A stretch of DNA of 51,504 bases from a virus: positions 1 through 51,504 of the IMG/VR virus record IMGVR_UViG_3300027413_000010; one strand, given 5' to 3'. The notes beneath the pieces were generated by a model. The model worked only from the letters and a program-made list of their open reading frames with translations, did not search any database and was not told the DNA's origin. Shown piece by piece: positions 34,780 through 44,852 of this stretch. A program made the translations under genes and the position numbers. Positions within the stretch are counted from its first letter, which is position 1. Every line of letters starts with the position of its first letter.

Positions 34780-34795
34780 AAATATTTATAATAAA
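34780..34795 (+). promoter_or_regulatory. Late-promoter-like motif upstream of the tape-measure gene
   Basis: AAATATTTATAATAAA follows a TTTTTTT run and lies about 12 nt before the ATG at 34807. Confidence 0.5.
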
Positions 34796-34806
34796 CCCAC
34801 ATTTAT

Positions 34807-37188
34807 ATGGCTACTTCAAAGAATGAATTAACTAAGCTAAGAAAAGAAATGTCTGAAATGGCAGATGCCTTTGCTGATATGGCTAAAGCTATGAATGACA
34901 ATGCTAAAGCAGCTTCAAAATTTACAGGAGAATCAGTTGATAGATATAAACAAAGTTTTAGGGAAGCTAAGAATTTAGCAGTAGAATTATCGGGCTTTAC
35001 TCAAGCAGAACTAAAAGATGGACGTAGTAGAGCAAAAATTGAAAGAAAAATAGCTAAAACAAAACAAAACCAATTTCGAGTTTTATCTAAAATATCAAAT
35101 CTACAAGATTATTTACTTAGAGCTGGTAAAAAAGAAGCTGGATATATTCAAAATGCACTTAAGGATCTTATGGAGACTAATAAGGTTATGGATAGGGCCT
35201 TAGATATCTCAAACAATTTAGTAGAAGACTTTAAAAGACTAGAAGATTCAAACCCATTCAAAGGACTTGCTGAATTAGTATCAGATATCCCAGTTATTAA
35301 TAAGCTATTTAGTAACATGATAACTGCTTCTGAAAAGTTTAATGACGAGATGTTTGATAGTCAAAACAGAATGAAAGCTCTTTCAGCAGGAGCAAAAGAG
35401 TATATAAAATTAATGTCTAAAGTACTTTTAGTAGGCATTTTTACTGAAGCTAAAAAGCAAATTTCTTCAATAGATAAACTAGCAGTAAATCTAGCTAATA
35501 CTTTAGCAACTTCTAAAAGCAATGGAATATCATTAACTCAGGAATTTACCAATCAATCAAAATCCCTATCACATATGGGGATGACGTATAAAAAAATAAT
35601 GCAAGCTAATATTGAACTAGCAGCATTACAGGGAGTTCAAACAACATTTTCAAAAGAAACATCATCTGAATTTTCAATTTTAACTAAAAATTTAGGAATA
35701 TCAGCAGAAAAATCTTCTCAATTATTAAAAATGACAAAAGCCCTAGGAATGGAAGATGCTTCACTTTCCAAATCTACTATGGGGATGGTTAAAATGAAAA
35801 ACTTGCAATTAGGGATTGCAATATCTGAAAAAGAAGTTCTTAATGGGATAGCTGATATAAGCTCTAATGTAGCTTTATCTATGCATGCCCAAGGAAAAAA
35901 TCTAGCTAATGCTGTATATCAAGCAAAAAAGTTAGGTTTTTCTATGTCTCAGGTAGAAAAAACAGCATCAAGTTTATTAGATTTTGAAACTTCTATTACA
36001 CATGAAATGGAAGCTGAAATGCTAATAGGAAGAGATCTTAATTTAGAAAGAGCTAGATTAGCTGCCTTAAATAATGATATGGGTACTGTAGTAAAAGAAA
36101 TGGCTCGAAATGGGGTTAACCAAAGTTCTTTTTCTAGAATGAATGCTATCCAACAAAAATCTATTGCCCAAGCTTTAGGGATGACAGCTAAAGAAATGGG
36201 AGATGCCTTTATTGAAAGGGAAAATTTAAAAAGATTAGGGGTTAAAGATATAGGTGGTGTTTCTGAGATTATAAAAAGAATGAGAGCAGAAGGAAAAAGT
36301 GATAAGGAGATTGGAGATAAGATTGGAAATGACAGAATGTTAGAAGCTGGAAAGAATAGATTAATGCAAGACCAACTCCAAGACGTACTAGATAAATTAG
36401 CTGAAAAAGTTATGCCTATTTTAATAAAAGTACTACAGAAATTATCATCATTATTAGACTATTTAGGATTAACTGGAGAAGGACAAAATAAAGTAGCAAA
36501 AGGTGCAATTTCTACATTAGGACTAGGGGTAGCATCAAAAATAGGAATGGGCTCTAAAGCAGTAGGTGCAGCATCTAGTGTTTCAAGAATGACTAAAGGC
36601 GCAACAGCATTTACTAAAGCATCAGGAGGAGCAATAATGAATGCTACGGGTAAAACGGTATATGGAGCAGCAGCATCATCTGCGGTTAAAGCAGGAACAG
36701 CAACATCAAAAACTGCATCTATGGCAAGCAAAGGCCTTAAAGTTGCAAGAGCTGGGTCTAGGGTTTTAGGACCCATAGCTATGGCAGCAGGAGTAGGGTT
36801 TGATGCTTATAATAATTTTAATAATGATAAATTAACAGGAGGAGAAGCAGCAATAAAAACATTAGACCAAAATAAATATATGGCAATTGGAGCTGCCGTA
36901 GGTACTTTCTTATTTCCAGCAGTAGGTACTTTAGTAGGAGCCGGTATAGGAGGGTTAGCAGATTTATTTTTACCTACAATTGGGGATTATGATGGAACCG
37001 AAAGTGCATCTTTAGAAGAACAAAAAAGAACAAATGAACTTCTTCAAGCTAACAATAATCAATTAATGAAACAAACGTCGGAATTATATGAGGCTATTTC
37101 AAGAGCAAGATCTGTTTCAATAGATGGTGATTTATTAACTAGTAATGCTGGTATAAGTAATACTACAGGGAATAGAAATATACTCTAA
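34807..37188 (+). CDS. Tape measure protein
   Basis: 793 residues. Long N-terminal coiled coil (KNELTKLRKEMSEMADAFAD, residues 1-135), helical middle, then hydrophobic Ala/Gly-rich segments in the C-terminal third (VASKIGMGSKAVGAASSVSR; YMAIGAAVGTFLFPAVGTLV), ending with another helix and a polar tail. These are the features of tail-length rulers that run inside the tube and cross the host membrane on DNA entry. LGMTAKEMGDAFIERENLKR is a string seen in tape measures of related marine phages. T4 gp29 (590 residues) is the functional counterpart. The position after the chaperone pair agrees. Confidence 0.85.
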   Translation: MATSKNELTKLRKEMSEMADAFADMAKAMNDNAKAASKFTGESVDRYKQSFREAKNLAVELSGFTQAELKDGRSRAKIERKIAKTKQNQFRVLSKISNLQDYLLRAGKKEAGYIQNALKDLMETNKVMDRALDISNNLVEDFKRLEDSNPFKGLAELVSDIPVINKLFSNMITASEKFNDEMFDSQNRMKALSAGAKEYIKLMSKVLLVGIFTEAKKQISSIDKLAVNLANTLATSKSNGISLTQEFTNQSKSLSHMGMTYKKIMQANIELAALQGVQTTFSKETSSEFSILTKNLGISAEKSSQLLKMTKALGMEDASLSKSTMGMVKMKNLQLGIAISEKEVLNGIADISSNVALSMHAQGKNLANAVYQAKKLGFSMSQVEKTASSLLDFETSITHEMEAEMLIGRDLNLERARLAALNNDMGTVVKEMARNGVNQSSFSRMNAIQQKSIAQALGMTAKEMGDAFIERENLKRLGVKDIGGVSEIIKRMRAEGKSDKEIGDKIGNDRMLEAGKNRLMQDQLQDVLDKLAEKVMPILIKVLQKLSSLLDYLGLTGEGQNKVAKGAISTLGLGVASKIGMGSKAVGAASSVSRMTKGATAFTKASGGAIMNATGKTVYGAAASSAVKAGTATSKTASMASKGLKVARAGSRVLGPIAMAAGVGFDAYNNFNNDKLTGGEAAIKTLDQNKYMAIGAAVGTFLFPAVGTLVGAGIGGLADLFLPTIGDYDGTESASLEEQKRTNELLQANNNQLMKQTSELYEAISRARSVSIDGDLLTSNAGISNTTGNRNIL

Positions 37189-37189
37189 T

Positions 37190-37204
37190 AATATTTATAA
37201 TAAA
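37190..37204 (+). promoter_or_regulatory. Late-promoter-like motif upstream of the baseplate genes
   Basis: AATATTTATAATAAA starts two bases after the tape-measure stop and lies 10 nt before the next ATG. Confidence 0.55.
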
Positions 37205-37214
37205 AACAAAAATT

Positions 37215-37451
37215 ATGGGACTACAAAAAAAATTAACAGTACAAGGTTCACCCTTATCTAAAAATAATGGAGCTAATGTATCTATTATGCCAGGAACTTC
37301 ACCACTATCAGAATTACATTATGAATATTCTATTAATGGAAACCCTAGCCTAGCAGGAAAACCAAACCCATCAGATTTAGATTTAAACGGTTTAAAACCT
37401 TCTAATTCTTATGACATAACTGCACCTACAGAAGGAATAGGTAGAATATAA
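37215..37451 (+). CDS. Small protein of the baseplate operon
   Basis: 78 residues, Ser/Asn/Gly/Pro-rich with few charged residues: KKLTVQGSPLSKNNGANVSI, NPSDLDLNGLKPSNSYDITA. It appears extended or disordered with little predicted secondary structure. It has a clear late-type motif and precedes the next baseplate gene by seven bases. It may be a tail or baseplate peptide; no family is recognised. Confidence 0.65.
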   Translation: MGLQKKLTVQGSPLSKNNGANVSIMPGTSPLSELHYEYSINGNPSLAGKPNPSDLDLNGLKPSNSYDITAPTEGIGRI

Positions 37452-37458
37452 TTACTAT

Positions 37459-39516
37459 ATGTCATTTTTATTAAATCTTCAAACTGACCTTAAATCTTTA
37501 AAATTTGGAAAAGACCGCCCTGCAGAAGGATCTAGTCAACAACCATATGTAAAAGCAGCAATCCCTCCACAAAACCAGGATTATGCTGAAGCTATGGACA
37601 TACTAGGAACTCCTATAGGAACAGGAACTGATGCTTTAATAAGAGGAGGAATTTCATCCGCAGAACACATAGCTAGGGATTTAGAAAGAATTGGCAAATG
37701 GTTTTTTGATACTTCAAATCCAAGAGGAATTCAATTTGTAGCTAACCAAGGAATTCTATCAGAAATTTCAGTAAGAACTCAAGCTTCAATAGGTGCTAAA
37801 CCCAACCAAGGTTTTTATTCTCCATTACAGACTTTATATCAAATAGGGACTAACAATGTAGGAGGTCATTCTAATAGATTTTTAAAAGGTTTAATAAACC
37901 CCCTCAAACAAACTAGGACCTATATGGATGTCGTAGCTGGGAAAGGGAAAGATTTAAATAATAATAATATTTTAGATATTTCTATAGTTGAAGAAGCTAA
38001 TAATAGACTTGTATTATTAAATGATATTAAACAACTTAATTTAAAAGAAAAAATAGCTACACCTGGTGTAAAGATTGCTCAACAACAAAAAACACTAAAA
38101 AAAGCTTTAAGAGCAAATAGTATTGTAGTTAAAAAACCTAATACTATCCTTAGATACCAGGGTGGTCCTAATTCTACATTAGGGGCAGGAAATACTGATA
38201 TCTTTTTTGCTAAAGATAATCAAGGAAGAGATTTAAGAACAGGAATTAATAATCCTCAAATTGTTCCTCACTTATTAAATACTCCTTTAAAGGGTAGGGA
38301 TGGTATTGAAATAAAATCAACAAATATAAGTGATTTTAGAAATGTTAAGTTAGAAGATAATAAAACATCAACTATAATGGGTCTTGCTCCTAACTATAAT
38401 GCCTCAAATGCAGGAGAAAATTACACTATCGAAGGTCTAAAAGATTCAAGAATCCGAATGAAATCCCCGGGTCAAAGAGGAAATATAATAGATTATGCTG
38501 TGGGTAAAACCGATAGTAATGGAAACCCTGTAGGAGCTGTAGATTTAATTAATGCTCAACCTTTATACAGAAGTGGAGGTGTATTAAGTAAAGAAAAAGG
38601 GATAGCAAAAAATGACCTAGTTAAATTTAGGATAGCAGCAATAGATTCAGAAGATCCTTCTCAAAAAGAATTTATACATTTTAGAGCATTTATAAACAAT
38701 TTTACAGATAATTACCAAGGTAATTGGAATAGTGTATCATATATGGGTAGGGGAGAAGATTTTTATAGATATTCTAAATTTGCAAGGAGTATACAAATGG
38801 ATTTTACAGTTGCGGCTCAATCCAAACCCGAAATAATGGAACAGTATAAAAAATTAAACTTTTTAGTTTCTAATGCTTTTCCAGATTATACTAAAGCGGG
38901 TTATATGGCTGGACCTTTAGTTCAACTAACAATGGGAGGGTGGTGTTATGAACTACCAGGATTTTTAAATTCTGTAAATTTAGATATCCCACAAGAATCT
39001 CCATGGGAGATTGGGATAGATACTGTAGGTGAATCTGACCATTCAGTTAAAGAAATGCCTCATTATTGTAATGTAAGTTTGCAGTTTACTCCAATACATA
39101 ATTTTAGACCTTCTAAACAAAAGAATACTTATAAGGGAAAAAACATTACTAAATATGGACAAGAACGTTATATTGCACTATCACAAGGAAACCAATCATT
39201 TAACAATTATGATAATGACATAAGACCACAATTAGTTAGACCATTAAAAGAACCACTAACACCTATTGATTTATCAAGACCAGCAAATAATGGGAATAAT
39301 CCAATATTCCCAACAGGATTAAAATCCATACCCCCATATACACCACCAGGAGGAAAAATTGAAGAAATGAAATCTAACACAGGCAACTACCCAGATTCAC
39401 CTAGTAAAAGACAAATTAAAAAAGAGGAAAAACAAAAATCAAAAATTCTTAAAAGAGCTTTTGATGCTCCTGATATTGCTTCTAATATAGGAGGTGGATT
39501 TGGTAGTATTATTTAG
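37459..39516 (+). CDS. Baseplate tube-initiator-like protein (gp48/gp54-like by position)
   Basis: 685 residues. The N-terminal ~370 residues are mixed, with a proline-rich start (EGSSQQPYVKAAIPPQNQDY). The C-terminal domain from about residue 400 resembles a tail-tube-type beta-barrel: FIHFRAFINNFTDNYQGNWN, SYMGRGEDFYRYSKFARSIQ, MDFTVAAQSKPEIMEQYKKL, LVQLTMGGWCYELPGFLNSV. Such 'GR-E-D' domains occur in proteins that start the tube on the baseplate. In T4 the tape-measure gene is followed by genes 48 and 54 with this role, so a gp48/54 counterpart is likely, but I cannot choose between them. The tail after residue 600 is Pro/Lys-rich. Confidence 0.6.
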   Translation: MSFLLNLQTDLKSLKFGKDRPAEGSSQQPYVKAAIPPQNQDYAEAMDILGTPIGTGTDALIRGGISSAEHIARDLERIGKWFFDTSNPRGIQFVANQGILSEISVRTQASIGAKPNQGFYSPLQTLYQIGTNNVGGHSNRFLKGLINPLKQTRTYMDVVAGKGKDLNNNNILDISIVEEANNRLVLLNDIKQLNLKEKIATPGVKIAQQQKTLKKALRANSIVVKKPNTILRYQGGPNSTLGAGNTDIFFAKDNQGRDLRTGINNPQIVPHLLNTPLKGRDGIEIKSTNISDFRNVKLEDNKTSTIMGLAPNYNASNAGENYTIEGLKDSRIRMKSPGQRGNIIDYAVGKTDSNGNPVGAVDLINAQPLYRSGGVLSKEKGIAKNDLVKFRIAAIDSEDPSQKEFIHFRAFINNFTDNYQGNWNSVSYMGRGEDFYRYSKFARSIQMDFTVAAQSKPEIMEQYKKLNFLVSNAFPDYTKAGYMAGPLVQLTMGGWCYELPGFLNSVNLDIPQESPWEIGIDTVGESDHSVKEMPHYCNVSLQFTPIHNFRPSKQKNTYKGKNITKYGQERYIALSQGNQSFNNYDNDIRPQLVRPLKEPLTPIDLSRPANNGNNPIFPTGLKSIPPYTPPGGKIEEMKSNTGNYPDSPSKRQIKKEEKQKSKILKRAFDAPDIASNIGGGFGSII

Positions 39517-39529
39517 TATATTGTAAAAA

Positions 39530-39829
39530 ATGAATAGATACTCTCAAATACCAGAAACAAAATCTCCAGATGGGAAATTAATGTATAAAACTGTACGTTA
39601 TCCTGACATCCCAAAATCTTTTGAAGATACATATGTTTATACCACAATAGGAGATAGATTTGATACTTTAGCTCAACAATTCTATAGTGATTCAACTTTA
39701 TGGTGGATAATATCAGCAGCTAATGATAATTTAAATCAAGATTCTTTAACACCCCCTATAGGAACCCAAATTAGAATCCCTTCTAACCCATCACCAATCA
39801 TATCAGAATTCAAATTAATAAATTCATAA
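39530..39829 (+). CDS. 53: Baseplate wedge protein, gp53-like (LysM-type)
   Basis: 99 residues. The sequence YVYTTIGDRFDTLAQQFYSD then STLWWIISAANDNLNQDSLT and PPIGTQIRIPSNP is the LysM-like core of T4 gp53 (196 residues), which joins wedges to the hub. The usual 'GDR-x-D-x-L-A-x-x-F-Y-x-D-x-x-L-W-W-x-I' pattern is complete. The protein is shorter than T4's and consists of little more than the core. It lies four bases before the giant baseplate gene. Confidence 0.7.
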   Translation: MNRYSQIPETKSPDGKLMYKTVRYPDIPKSFEDTYVYTTIGDRFDTLAQQFYSDSTLWWIISAANDNLNQDSLTPPIGTQIRIPSNPSPIISEFKLINS

Positions 39830-39832
39830 TAT

Positions 39833-42800
39833 ATGGCTAATTTAATAGGAGAAGGTTTTAATGATTATGTTAGAAGGCAAATAATCCATCGACAAAAAAT
39901 TTACGGTTCAGGAGTTTCCGAAGGAAGAACTGAAAAAGAAATTACATATTTAAATTCTAGAACAGCTTGGATTAAAGTTGCATCATCAGTTTCTTTAGAA
40001 TCCTCAGAAAAAGAAAAGGATGATAAAGAAACAATGGCTAAATTAAGAAGAAAAAATTTAGGTTTAGTAGGAGAAATTAGTTTGAAAAAAGATTTAGCTA
40101 AAAAGTTTGTTTTGTTTAATGGGGTTTCAAGCTTAAATAAAGATAGTGGTAGTATTCTTAAACAAAGATCTGGATATTTAGATTCCAACACAGATAAACA
40201 ATCAACCCATAATTTTTCATATGGTATGGGGGGACTAGAATTTGGTTTACAGCCCATGCCAGGTATTATAAGTATGAATGTTGAAGCTTTAAATATGGGT
40301 TCTTTAAAAAAAACCATATTAAAAATAAAAGCTTACAATAAGGAACAATTAGCCATATTAGATGTATTATACCTAAGATTAGGTTATACTTTGCTTGTAG
40401 AATTTGGTAATAACTTATATTTAGATAAAAATGGAGATGTTCAAAATATGGGAACTACCTTAATTGAAGATAAATTTTTTTCTGAAGAATTAGTAGGTAA
40501 ATCCTATAGAGGACTCCTACCAGAAATAGAAAAAAAACGATTAGAATATTGTGGAAATTATGATGCTTTTTTTGGAAGAATAACTAATTTTTCTTGGGAT
40601 TTTAATCCTGATGGAAGTTATGACATTGAAATTCAATTGTATAGTTTGGGAGATGTTATTGAATCCTTAAAACTAAACCAAGTAAATACTAAAGGATTGC
40701 TTGAAAAATTTAAAAATTCTAATAAGGATCAAAAGAAACACATGGCTTCTAGGTTTAAAAAAGATTATAAAGATGAAGATATCCTAGAATTTTTAGAGCA
40801 ACAAGAAAGAGAACGAAATAAAATTTATGAGTACCTTAAAGAAATTCAAACTTTTGATAGTTATAAAGATAGTGAAAAGTTTATTAAAGAATTAGATAAA
40901 AATATTGTAACAAACCAACAACAAGCGGCAGCAGTAGTAGAGTTAAGTACAACTTATCAAAATAATGATACAACTGGACAACAATTTGAAGCAGTAGTTT
41001 CCAATCAAACACAAACTGCAGCTAATGAGGCTTTTAAAAAAGCAAAAGGTGATTTAATAGCCTATGATGGTACTGAATATTTTAGGGTTTTTAAACTCTC
41101 AGAAGATGGTAACCCTGCCAATGCAAGTATATTTTATCATAAATCACTTGGATTAGATAGTGGGGATTTAAGTACTCTAAGAGAAAGAAGCATCAGTTCC
41201 TCCCCAGGATTAACCGAATCAGAAATTAGTGGAGGAAGTACATTAAAATATAACAATGAACTTAAGAATTTATCTGATAATTACAGTGATTTTAAAAAAG
41301 TAGATTATACAGAAACATTTAAGGGAACTACTTTTACAGTTCAAATATATGCCTTTACTAATGATTTCATTACTTCCGGAAATTATGTAGGAGAACAAAT
41401 AAAATTTAAAGATGTTGATCCTTTTAAAAACCAAGCAGTAGATGAAAATATCAAAGAAAAAGAATCCTTGGGTTTTATATCTATAGAGTTTTACACTAAT
41501 GGAGAAAAATATGACATAACTTTTTTTGAAAATTCTACTTTTGAAAATTTCAACCCTCAATTAGGAATTCAAACCCAAGGTTCTGAAGCTAGAAATAGAG
41601 TTCCATTCCCTTCAGATTTTGACGACAAAATTTTAGCAGAAAATAATTCTATAATTGGAGCTGCACAAGAAAAAATAAATGATTCATTAGACCCAGATTT
41701 TAATTTAACAAAAAACAAATCGAAAGAAACAATCCCAGTAAATAGCCAAGTTCATGTAAAAATCACTAAATTTAAACAAAAATCAAAAAATGAAAGGATA
41801 GGACACGTAATTAATCATAAAGTAGGATGGAATTTAACTAAACTTTATAAAACAAGATCTAAAACAAGTGACCATATTAAGATAAAAAAATACCAACCTA
41901 TAGATAATAGTTATTTTATTAGATTTGGAACTTTTTTAGAGTTTATTAAAGAAAACATTTTATATAAGGTAAATAATGGAGGAAGTAAAAAATCAAACTC
42001 ATCAATTTTTCAATTAGATACTGACATTGATTCTAATATTATGTATACTCTGCCTAACCATGTTTCATTAGACCCTACACAAGCAATAGTAAATGTTAAT
42101 ATTAAGTCTATAGGTTCTAATATTAAAACTTTTACAGGGTTAGAAGAATTTCAAAATACAAAACCTTTTTATGGGAAAATAATGAACATATACCTATCCC
42201 ATGATTTCATATTTGAACAATTATCAGCAAATGTAGATGAAAAAAACAACCTTATATTATTTAATTTTTTAGATTCAATATGTACGAGATTAAATGTTAT
42301 TTTTGGGGGAATTAATAACCTTCATCCTTCTATAGATGAAACCACAAATTGCATTAAAATCTACGATGATACTCCAATACCTAATTTAGGCAAAATATCT
42401 GACTATTTAGTTAATAAGAATCCTACTAAATATAAATTTTATGAAGATGTAACTAATTTCCAATGGAATTGTAATACTCTACCAAATCAATCTCTGGATT
42501 ATACTCTTAATTTATATGGTTATAATGGTACTAAAACTGAATCTAATTTTGTAACTGATGTTAAAATCAAAACAAAAGTAACAAAAGATATAGCTACTAT
42601 GCTATCTATAGGAGCTACAGCTAATGGTTATGTAGTAGGAGAAGAGGCAACAGCTTTTTCAAAATGGAATTATGGTATAAAAGATAGATATTATGAAGAA
42701 ATAGTTGATGCTGAATATGATGAAAAAATAGAATCAGAAATAGCTGAAACTTTAAAAAAAGAAAATGAAGAAATTCAAAGAACTTATGCTTATATGATTT

Positions 42801-44194
42801 TCTATAATTTTGAATATTCTCAAAGAAGATACTATAGTGGAGCTTATGAAGCAATTACTAATCCTGAAGAAATGAAAAAATCACAGGAAAGTGGTAAATA
42901 CCCTCCTGTTGAAGCAACTACTGTTATAAAGTATGGGGGAGGTGTTATTTTACCTCAACAAATTGAAGAAAATATAGCATCAGGAACATCATTTTATCAA
43001 TATTTAATTGCTAGTGCTTCTGCTGTTTCTAATAATACTAGGCCTATTGCTAATACAGAAGGTTTTTTACCAATTACTCTAGATATCAGTTTAGATGGTT
43101 TATCAGGTCCTAAAATTTACCAAAAATTACAAGTAGACACTGATTTTTTACCTAATAATTATCCTGAAGCTATGGACTTTATAATCAGAGGTGTATCTCA
43201 TGACTTACAAAATAATAAATGGTCAACTAAACTATCAACATTAGCTACTTCTCAAGTATCAAATGAACCCGTATATTTACCTAGTTTTAATTATGATATT
43301 AAAGTTATCTCCAAAATCCCAGGAGGAGGTTCACTTAAAGAAGCAAACCCTTATAAAGGTTCTACTTCTGTAAGAAATTTTAAATCAAACTCTTACCCTA
43401 TAATAGTTAGAAGTGAAGCCCATATAGAAGAATGGCAAAAACAATATGGAAATACGTTATCGAAAAAAGGTAAACCCTTTACTAATTTTTTAATAAGAGA
43501 AGGCCTTGGAAACCCAAATTCATTCGCTGAAAAGTTTACACAATTATTAGAAACTGAATTTAGATCTAAGGGAAAAAATGGTACAAGATTAGTTATAAAA
43601 GGAGACTCTAGTTTAGGAAATACTGAAAAAGTATCTAGTGGTAAAATAGAAAACCAGTTAGGAAGTGGGGCCGATATTAGTGAAGATTTATATTATGCAT
43701 TATTGGAGTTCTGGAAAATTTTAGGAAGGGATGAATATAAGAAGTATTATCCAATAATAATAGTAGGAGGTAATGATGAATATCACCATGGACCAACAAT
43801 TGCAGGTTCTGGAGCATATGGAGAATCAGGTGCATTTGTTCAACCTTATAATACTACTCATACTAGAGGATTAGCAATAGACCTTAGACAAAGAAACATT
43901 GGTAGTGGGCCAAATGGTATGCAAAGAAACAAAGCAGTTCAGGGTGCATTAAAAGAAGCCGGATTTACAGGTATAATTTGGCATAACCCTCCACACATCC
44001 ATGCAAATATTTCATCAATAGAATCAGATAATAATAGTGGATTTAAAGTAACTCCTCAAACATCAACTTCATCAACCCCAGTACCACAATCATCAACATA
44101 TAGAAAACCAATTATTGACCCATCAAAAATTAACAGCTATAAATTAGAAAATTTTGAAATTGACCCAACTACGGGTAATAGAATTAATTTTTAA
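39833..44194 (+). CDS. Giant baseplate protein with C-terminal M15-like peptidase domain
   Basis: 1453 residues, the longest gene here. The N-terminal ~320 residues include GLEFGLQPMPGIISMNVEAL and SLKKTILKIKAYNKEQLAIL and GYTLLVEFGNNLYLD, which look like a baseplate hub or wedge domain. A long charged middle contains coiled-coil stretches. Near the C-terminus HTRGLAIDLRQR (H1343, D1350) and PPHIHANI (H1388, H1390) form the zinc-ligand pattern of M15-type D-Ala-D-Ala peptidases (H-x6-D, then HxH). This would replace the lysozyme domain of T4 gp5 for crossing peptidoglycan. The last 60 residues are a Ser/Thr/Pro linker and a short end piece. Hub identity is inferred. Confidence 0.7.
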   Translation: MANLIGEGFNDYVRRQIIHRQKIYGSGVSEGRTEKEITYLNSRTAWIKVASSVSLESSEKEKDDKETMAKLRRKNLGLVGEISLKKDLAKKFVLFNGVSSLNKDSGSILKQRSGYLDSNTDKQSTHNFSYGMGGLEFGLQPMPGIISMNVEALNMGSLKKTILKIKAYNKEQLAILDVLYLRLGYTLLVEFGNNLYLDKNGDVQNMGTTLIEDKFFSEELVGKSYRGLLPEIEKKRLEYCGNYDAFFGRITNFSWDFNPDGSYDIEIQLYSLGDVIESLKLNQVNTKGLLEKFKNSNKDQKKHMASRFKKDYKDEDILEFLEQQERERNKIYEYLKEIQTFDSYKDSEKFIKELDKNIVTNQQQAAAVVELSTTYQNNDTTGQQFEAVVSNQTQTAANEAFKKAKGDLIAYDGTEYFRVFKLSEDGNPANASIFYHKSLGLDSGDLSTLRERSISSSPGLTESEISGGSTLKYNNELKNLSDNYSDFKKVDYTETFKGTTFTVQIYAFTNDFITSGNYVGEQIKFKDVDPFKNQAVDENIKEKESLGFISIEFYTNGEKYDITFFENSTFENFNPQLGIQTQGSEARNRVPFPSDFDDKILAENNSIIGAAQEKINDSLDPDFNLTKNKSKETIPVNSQVHVKITKFKQKSKNERIGHVINHKVGWNLTKLYKTRSKTSDHIKIKKYQPIDNSYFIRFGTFLEFIKENILYKVNNGGSKKSNSSIFQLDTDIDSNIMYTLPNHVSLDPTQAIVNVNIKSIGSNIKTFTGLEEFQNTKPFYGKIMNIYLSHDFIFEQLSANVDEKNNLILFNFLDSICTRLNVIFGGINNLHPSIDETTNCIKIYDDTPIPNLGKISDYLVNKNPTKYKFYEDVTNFQWNCNTLPNQSLDYTLNLYGYNGTKTESNFVTDVKIKTKVTKDIATMLSIGATANGYVVGEEATAFSKWNYGIKDRYYEEIVDAEYDEKIESEIAETLKKENEEIQRTYAYMIFYNFEYSQRRYYSGAYEAITNPEEMKKSQESGKYPPVEATTVIKYGGGVILPQQIEENIASGTSFYQYLIASASAVSNNTRPIANTEGFLPITLDISLDGLSGPKIYQKLQVDTDFLPNNYPEAMDFIIRGVSHDLQNNKWSTKLSTLATSQVSNEPVYLPSFNYDIKVISKIPGGGSLKEANPYKGSTSVRNFKSNSYPIIVRSEAHIEEWQKQYGNTLSKKGKPFTNFLIREGLGNPNSFAEKFTQLLETEFRSKGKNGTRLVIKGDSSLGNTEKVSSGKIENQLGSGADISEDLYYALLEFWKILGRDEYKKYYPIIIVGGNDEYHHGPTIAGSGAYGESGAFVQPYNTTHTRGLAIDLRQRNIGSGPNGMQRNKAVQGALKEAGFTGIIWHNPPHIHANISSIESDNNSGFKVTPQTSTSSTPVPQSSTYRKPIIDPSKINSYKLENFEIDPTTGNRINF

Positions 44195-44195
44195 A

Positions 44196-44852
44196 ATGTA
44201 TTATCCTAAATCTCAAATAAAATCAAATCTTTATACTAATGGAGATAAATATGCTCTTTCTACAACTGAAGAAATATATATTGGGTATTATTATTCTACT
44301 TCTGGGGGAACTAATTATACTGGAAAATATCCAAATGATGGAAAAAATATTTTATTAATACCTATTATCCCCCCTTCTTCTAATAAAAACGAAACTGATA
44401 ATGATTTCTCACCATCTACAATTATGGTGCAAAATGTTCCAATGGAGGAATATAGTGATTATATTGGTAATATTGATAATAATGTAACATATGCTAGTTT
44501 ATCTCCAAATCAAGAATCAGTAAATAGAAGCCTTCCAACCCCATCCCAACCTTCACCAACCCCCGGTGATTATGTTAGTGGGTATTTTGATAGGTATTTT
44601 GTTAAAAAAAATAATGAAGCTTACTATTTTGAAATATCAACAGTTTTTTATAATTTACTAAAAAATCAAGATGAAAGTATAGCATTTGAACTTTATAGTT
44701 GTATAGATATAGAATGGAAAATAACAGGTCCTTTTTCTAATGTCTTTTCTTTTAATAAATCTACAATTAAAACATTGGAAAGAGAAAAAGTATGGCCAGG
44801 ATTTTATAATTCATTTGAATTTAATTTTTCCAAATTTCATTTGGGTAGTTAA
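44196..44852 (+). CDS. Structural protein of the baseplate operon, unknown
   Basis: 218 residues from ATG 44196, one base after the previous stop; an in-frame start at 44154 inside the previous gene is less likely. The sequence is Tyr/Asn/Ser-rich and beta-predicted: EEIYIGYYYSTSGGTNYTGK and, after a Pro-rich linker (LPTPSQPSPTPGDY), VSGYFDRYFVKKNNEAYYFE. A C-terminal IDIEWKITGPFSNVFSFNKS resembles a baseplate domain. It is the last gene of the virion block; the next promoter belongs to the replication block. No known family. Confidence 0.75.
   Translation: MYYPKSQIKSNLYTNGDKYALSTTEEIYIGYYYSTSGGTNYTGKYPNDGKNILLIPIIPPSSNKNETDNDFSPSTIMVQNVPMEEYSDYIGNIDNNVTYASLSPNQESVNRSLPTPSQPSPTPGDYVSGYFDRYFVKKNNEAYYFEISTVFYNLLKNQDESIAFELYSCIDIEWKITGPFSNVFSFNKSTIKTLEREKVWPGFYNSFEFNFSKFHLGS

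Noticed and set aside
44154-44195. In-frame upstream start for the gene at 44196.
   Set aside because: It would lie wholly within the preceding coding sequence; ATG 44196 begins one base after that stop, which is the usual spacing here.
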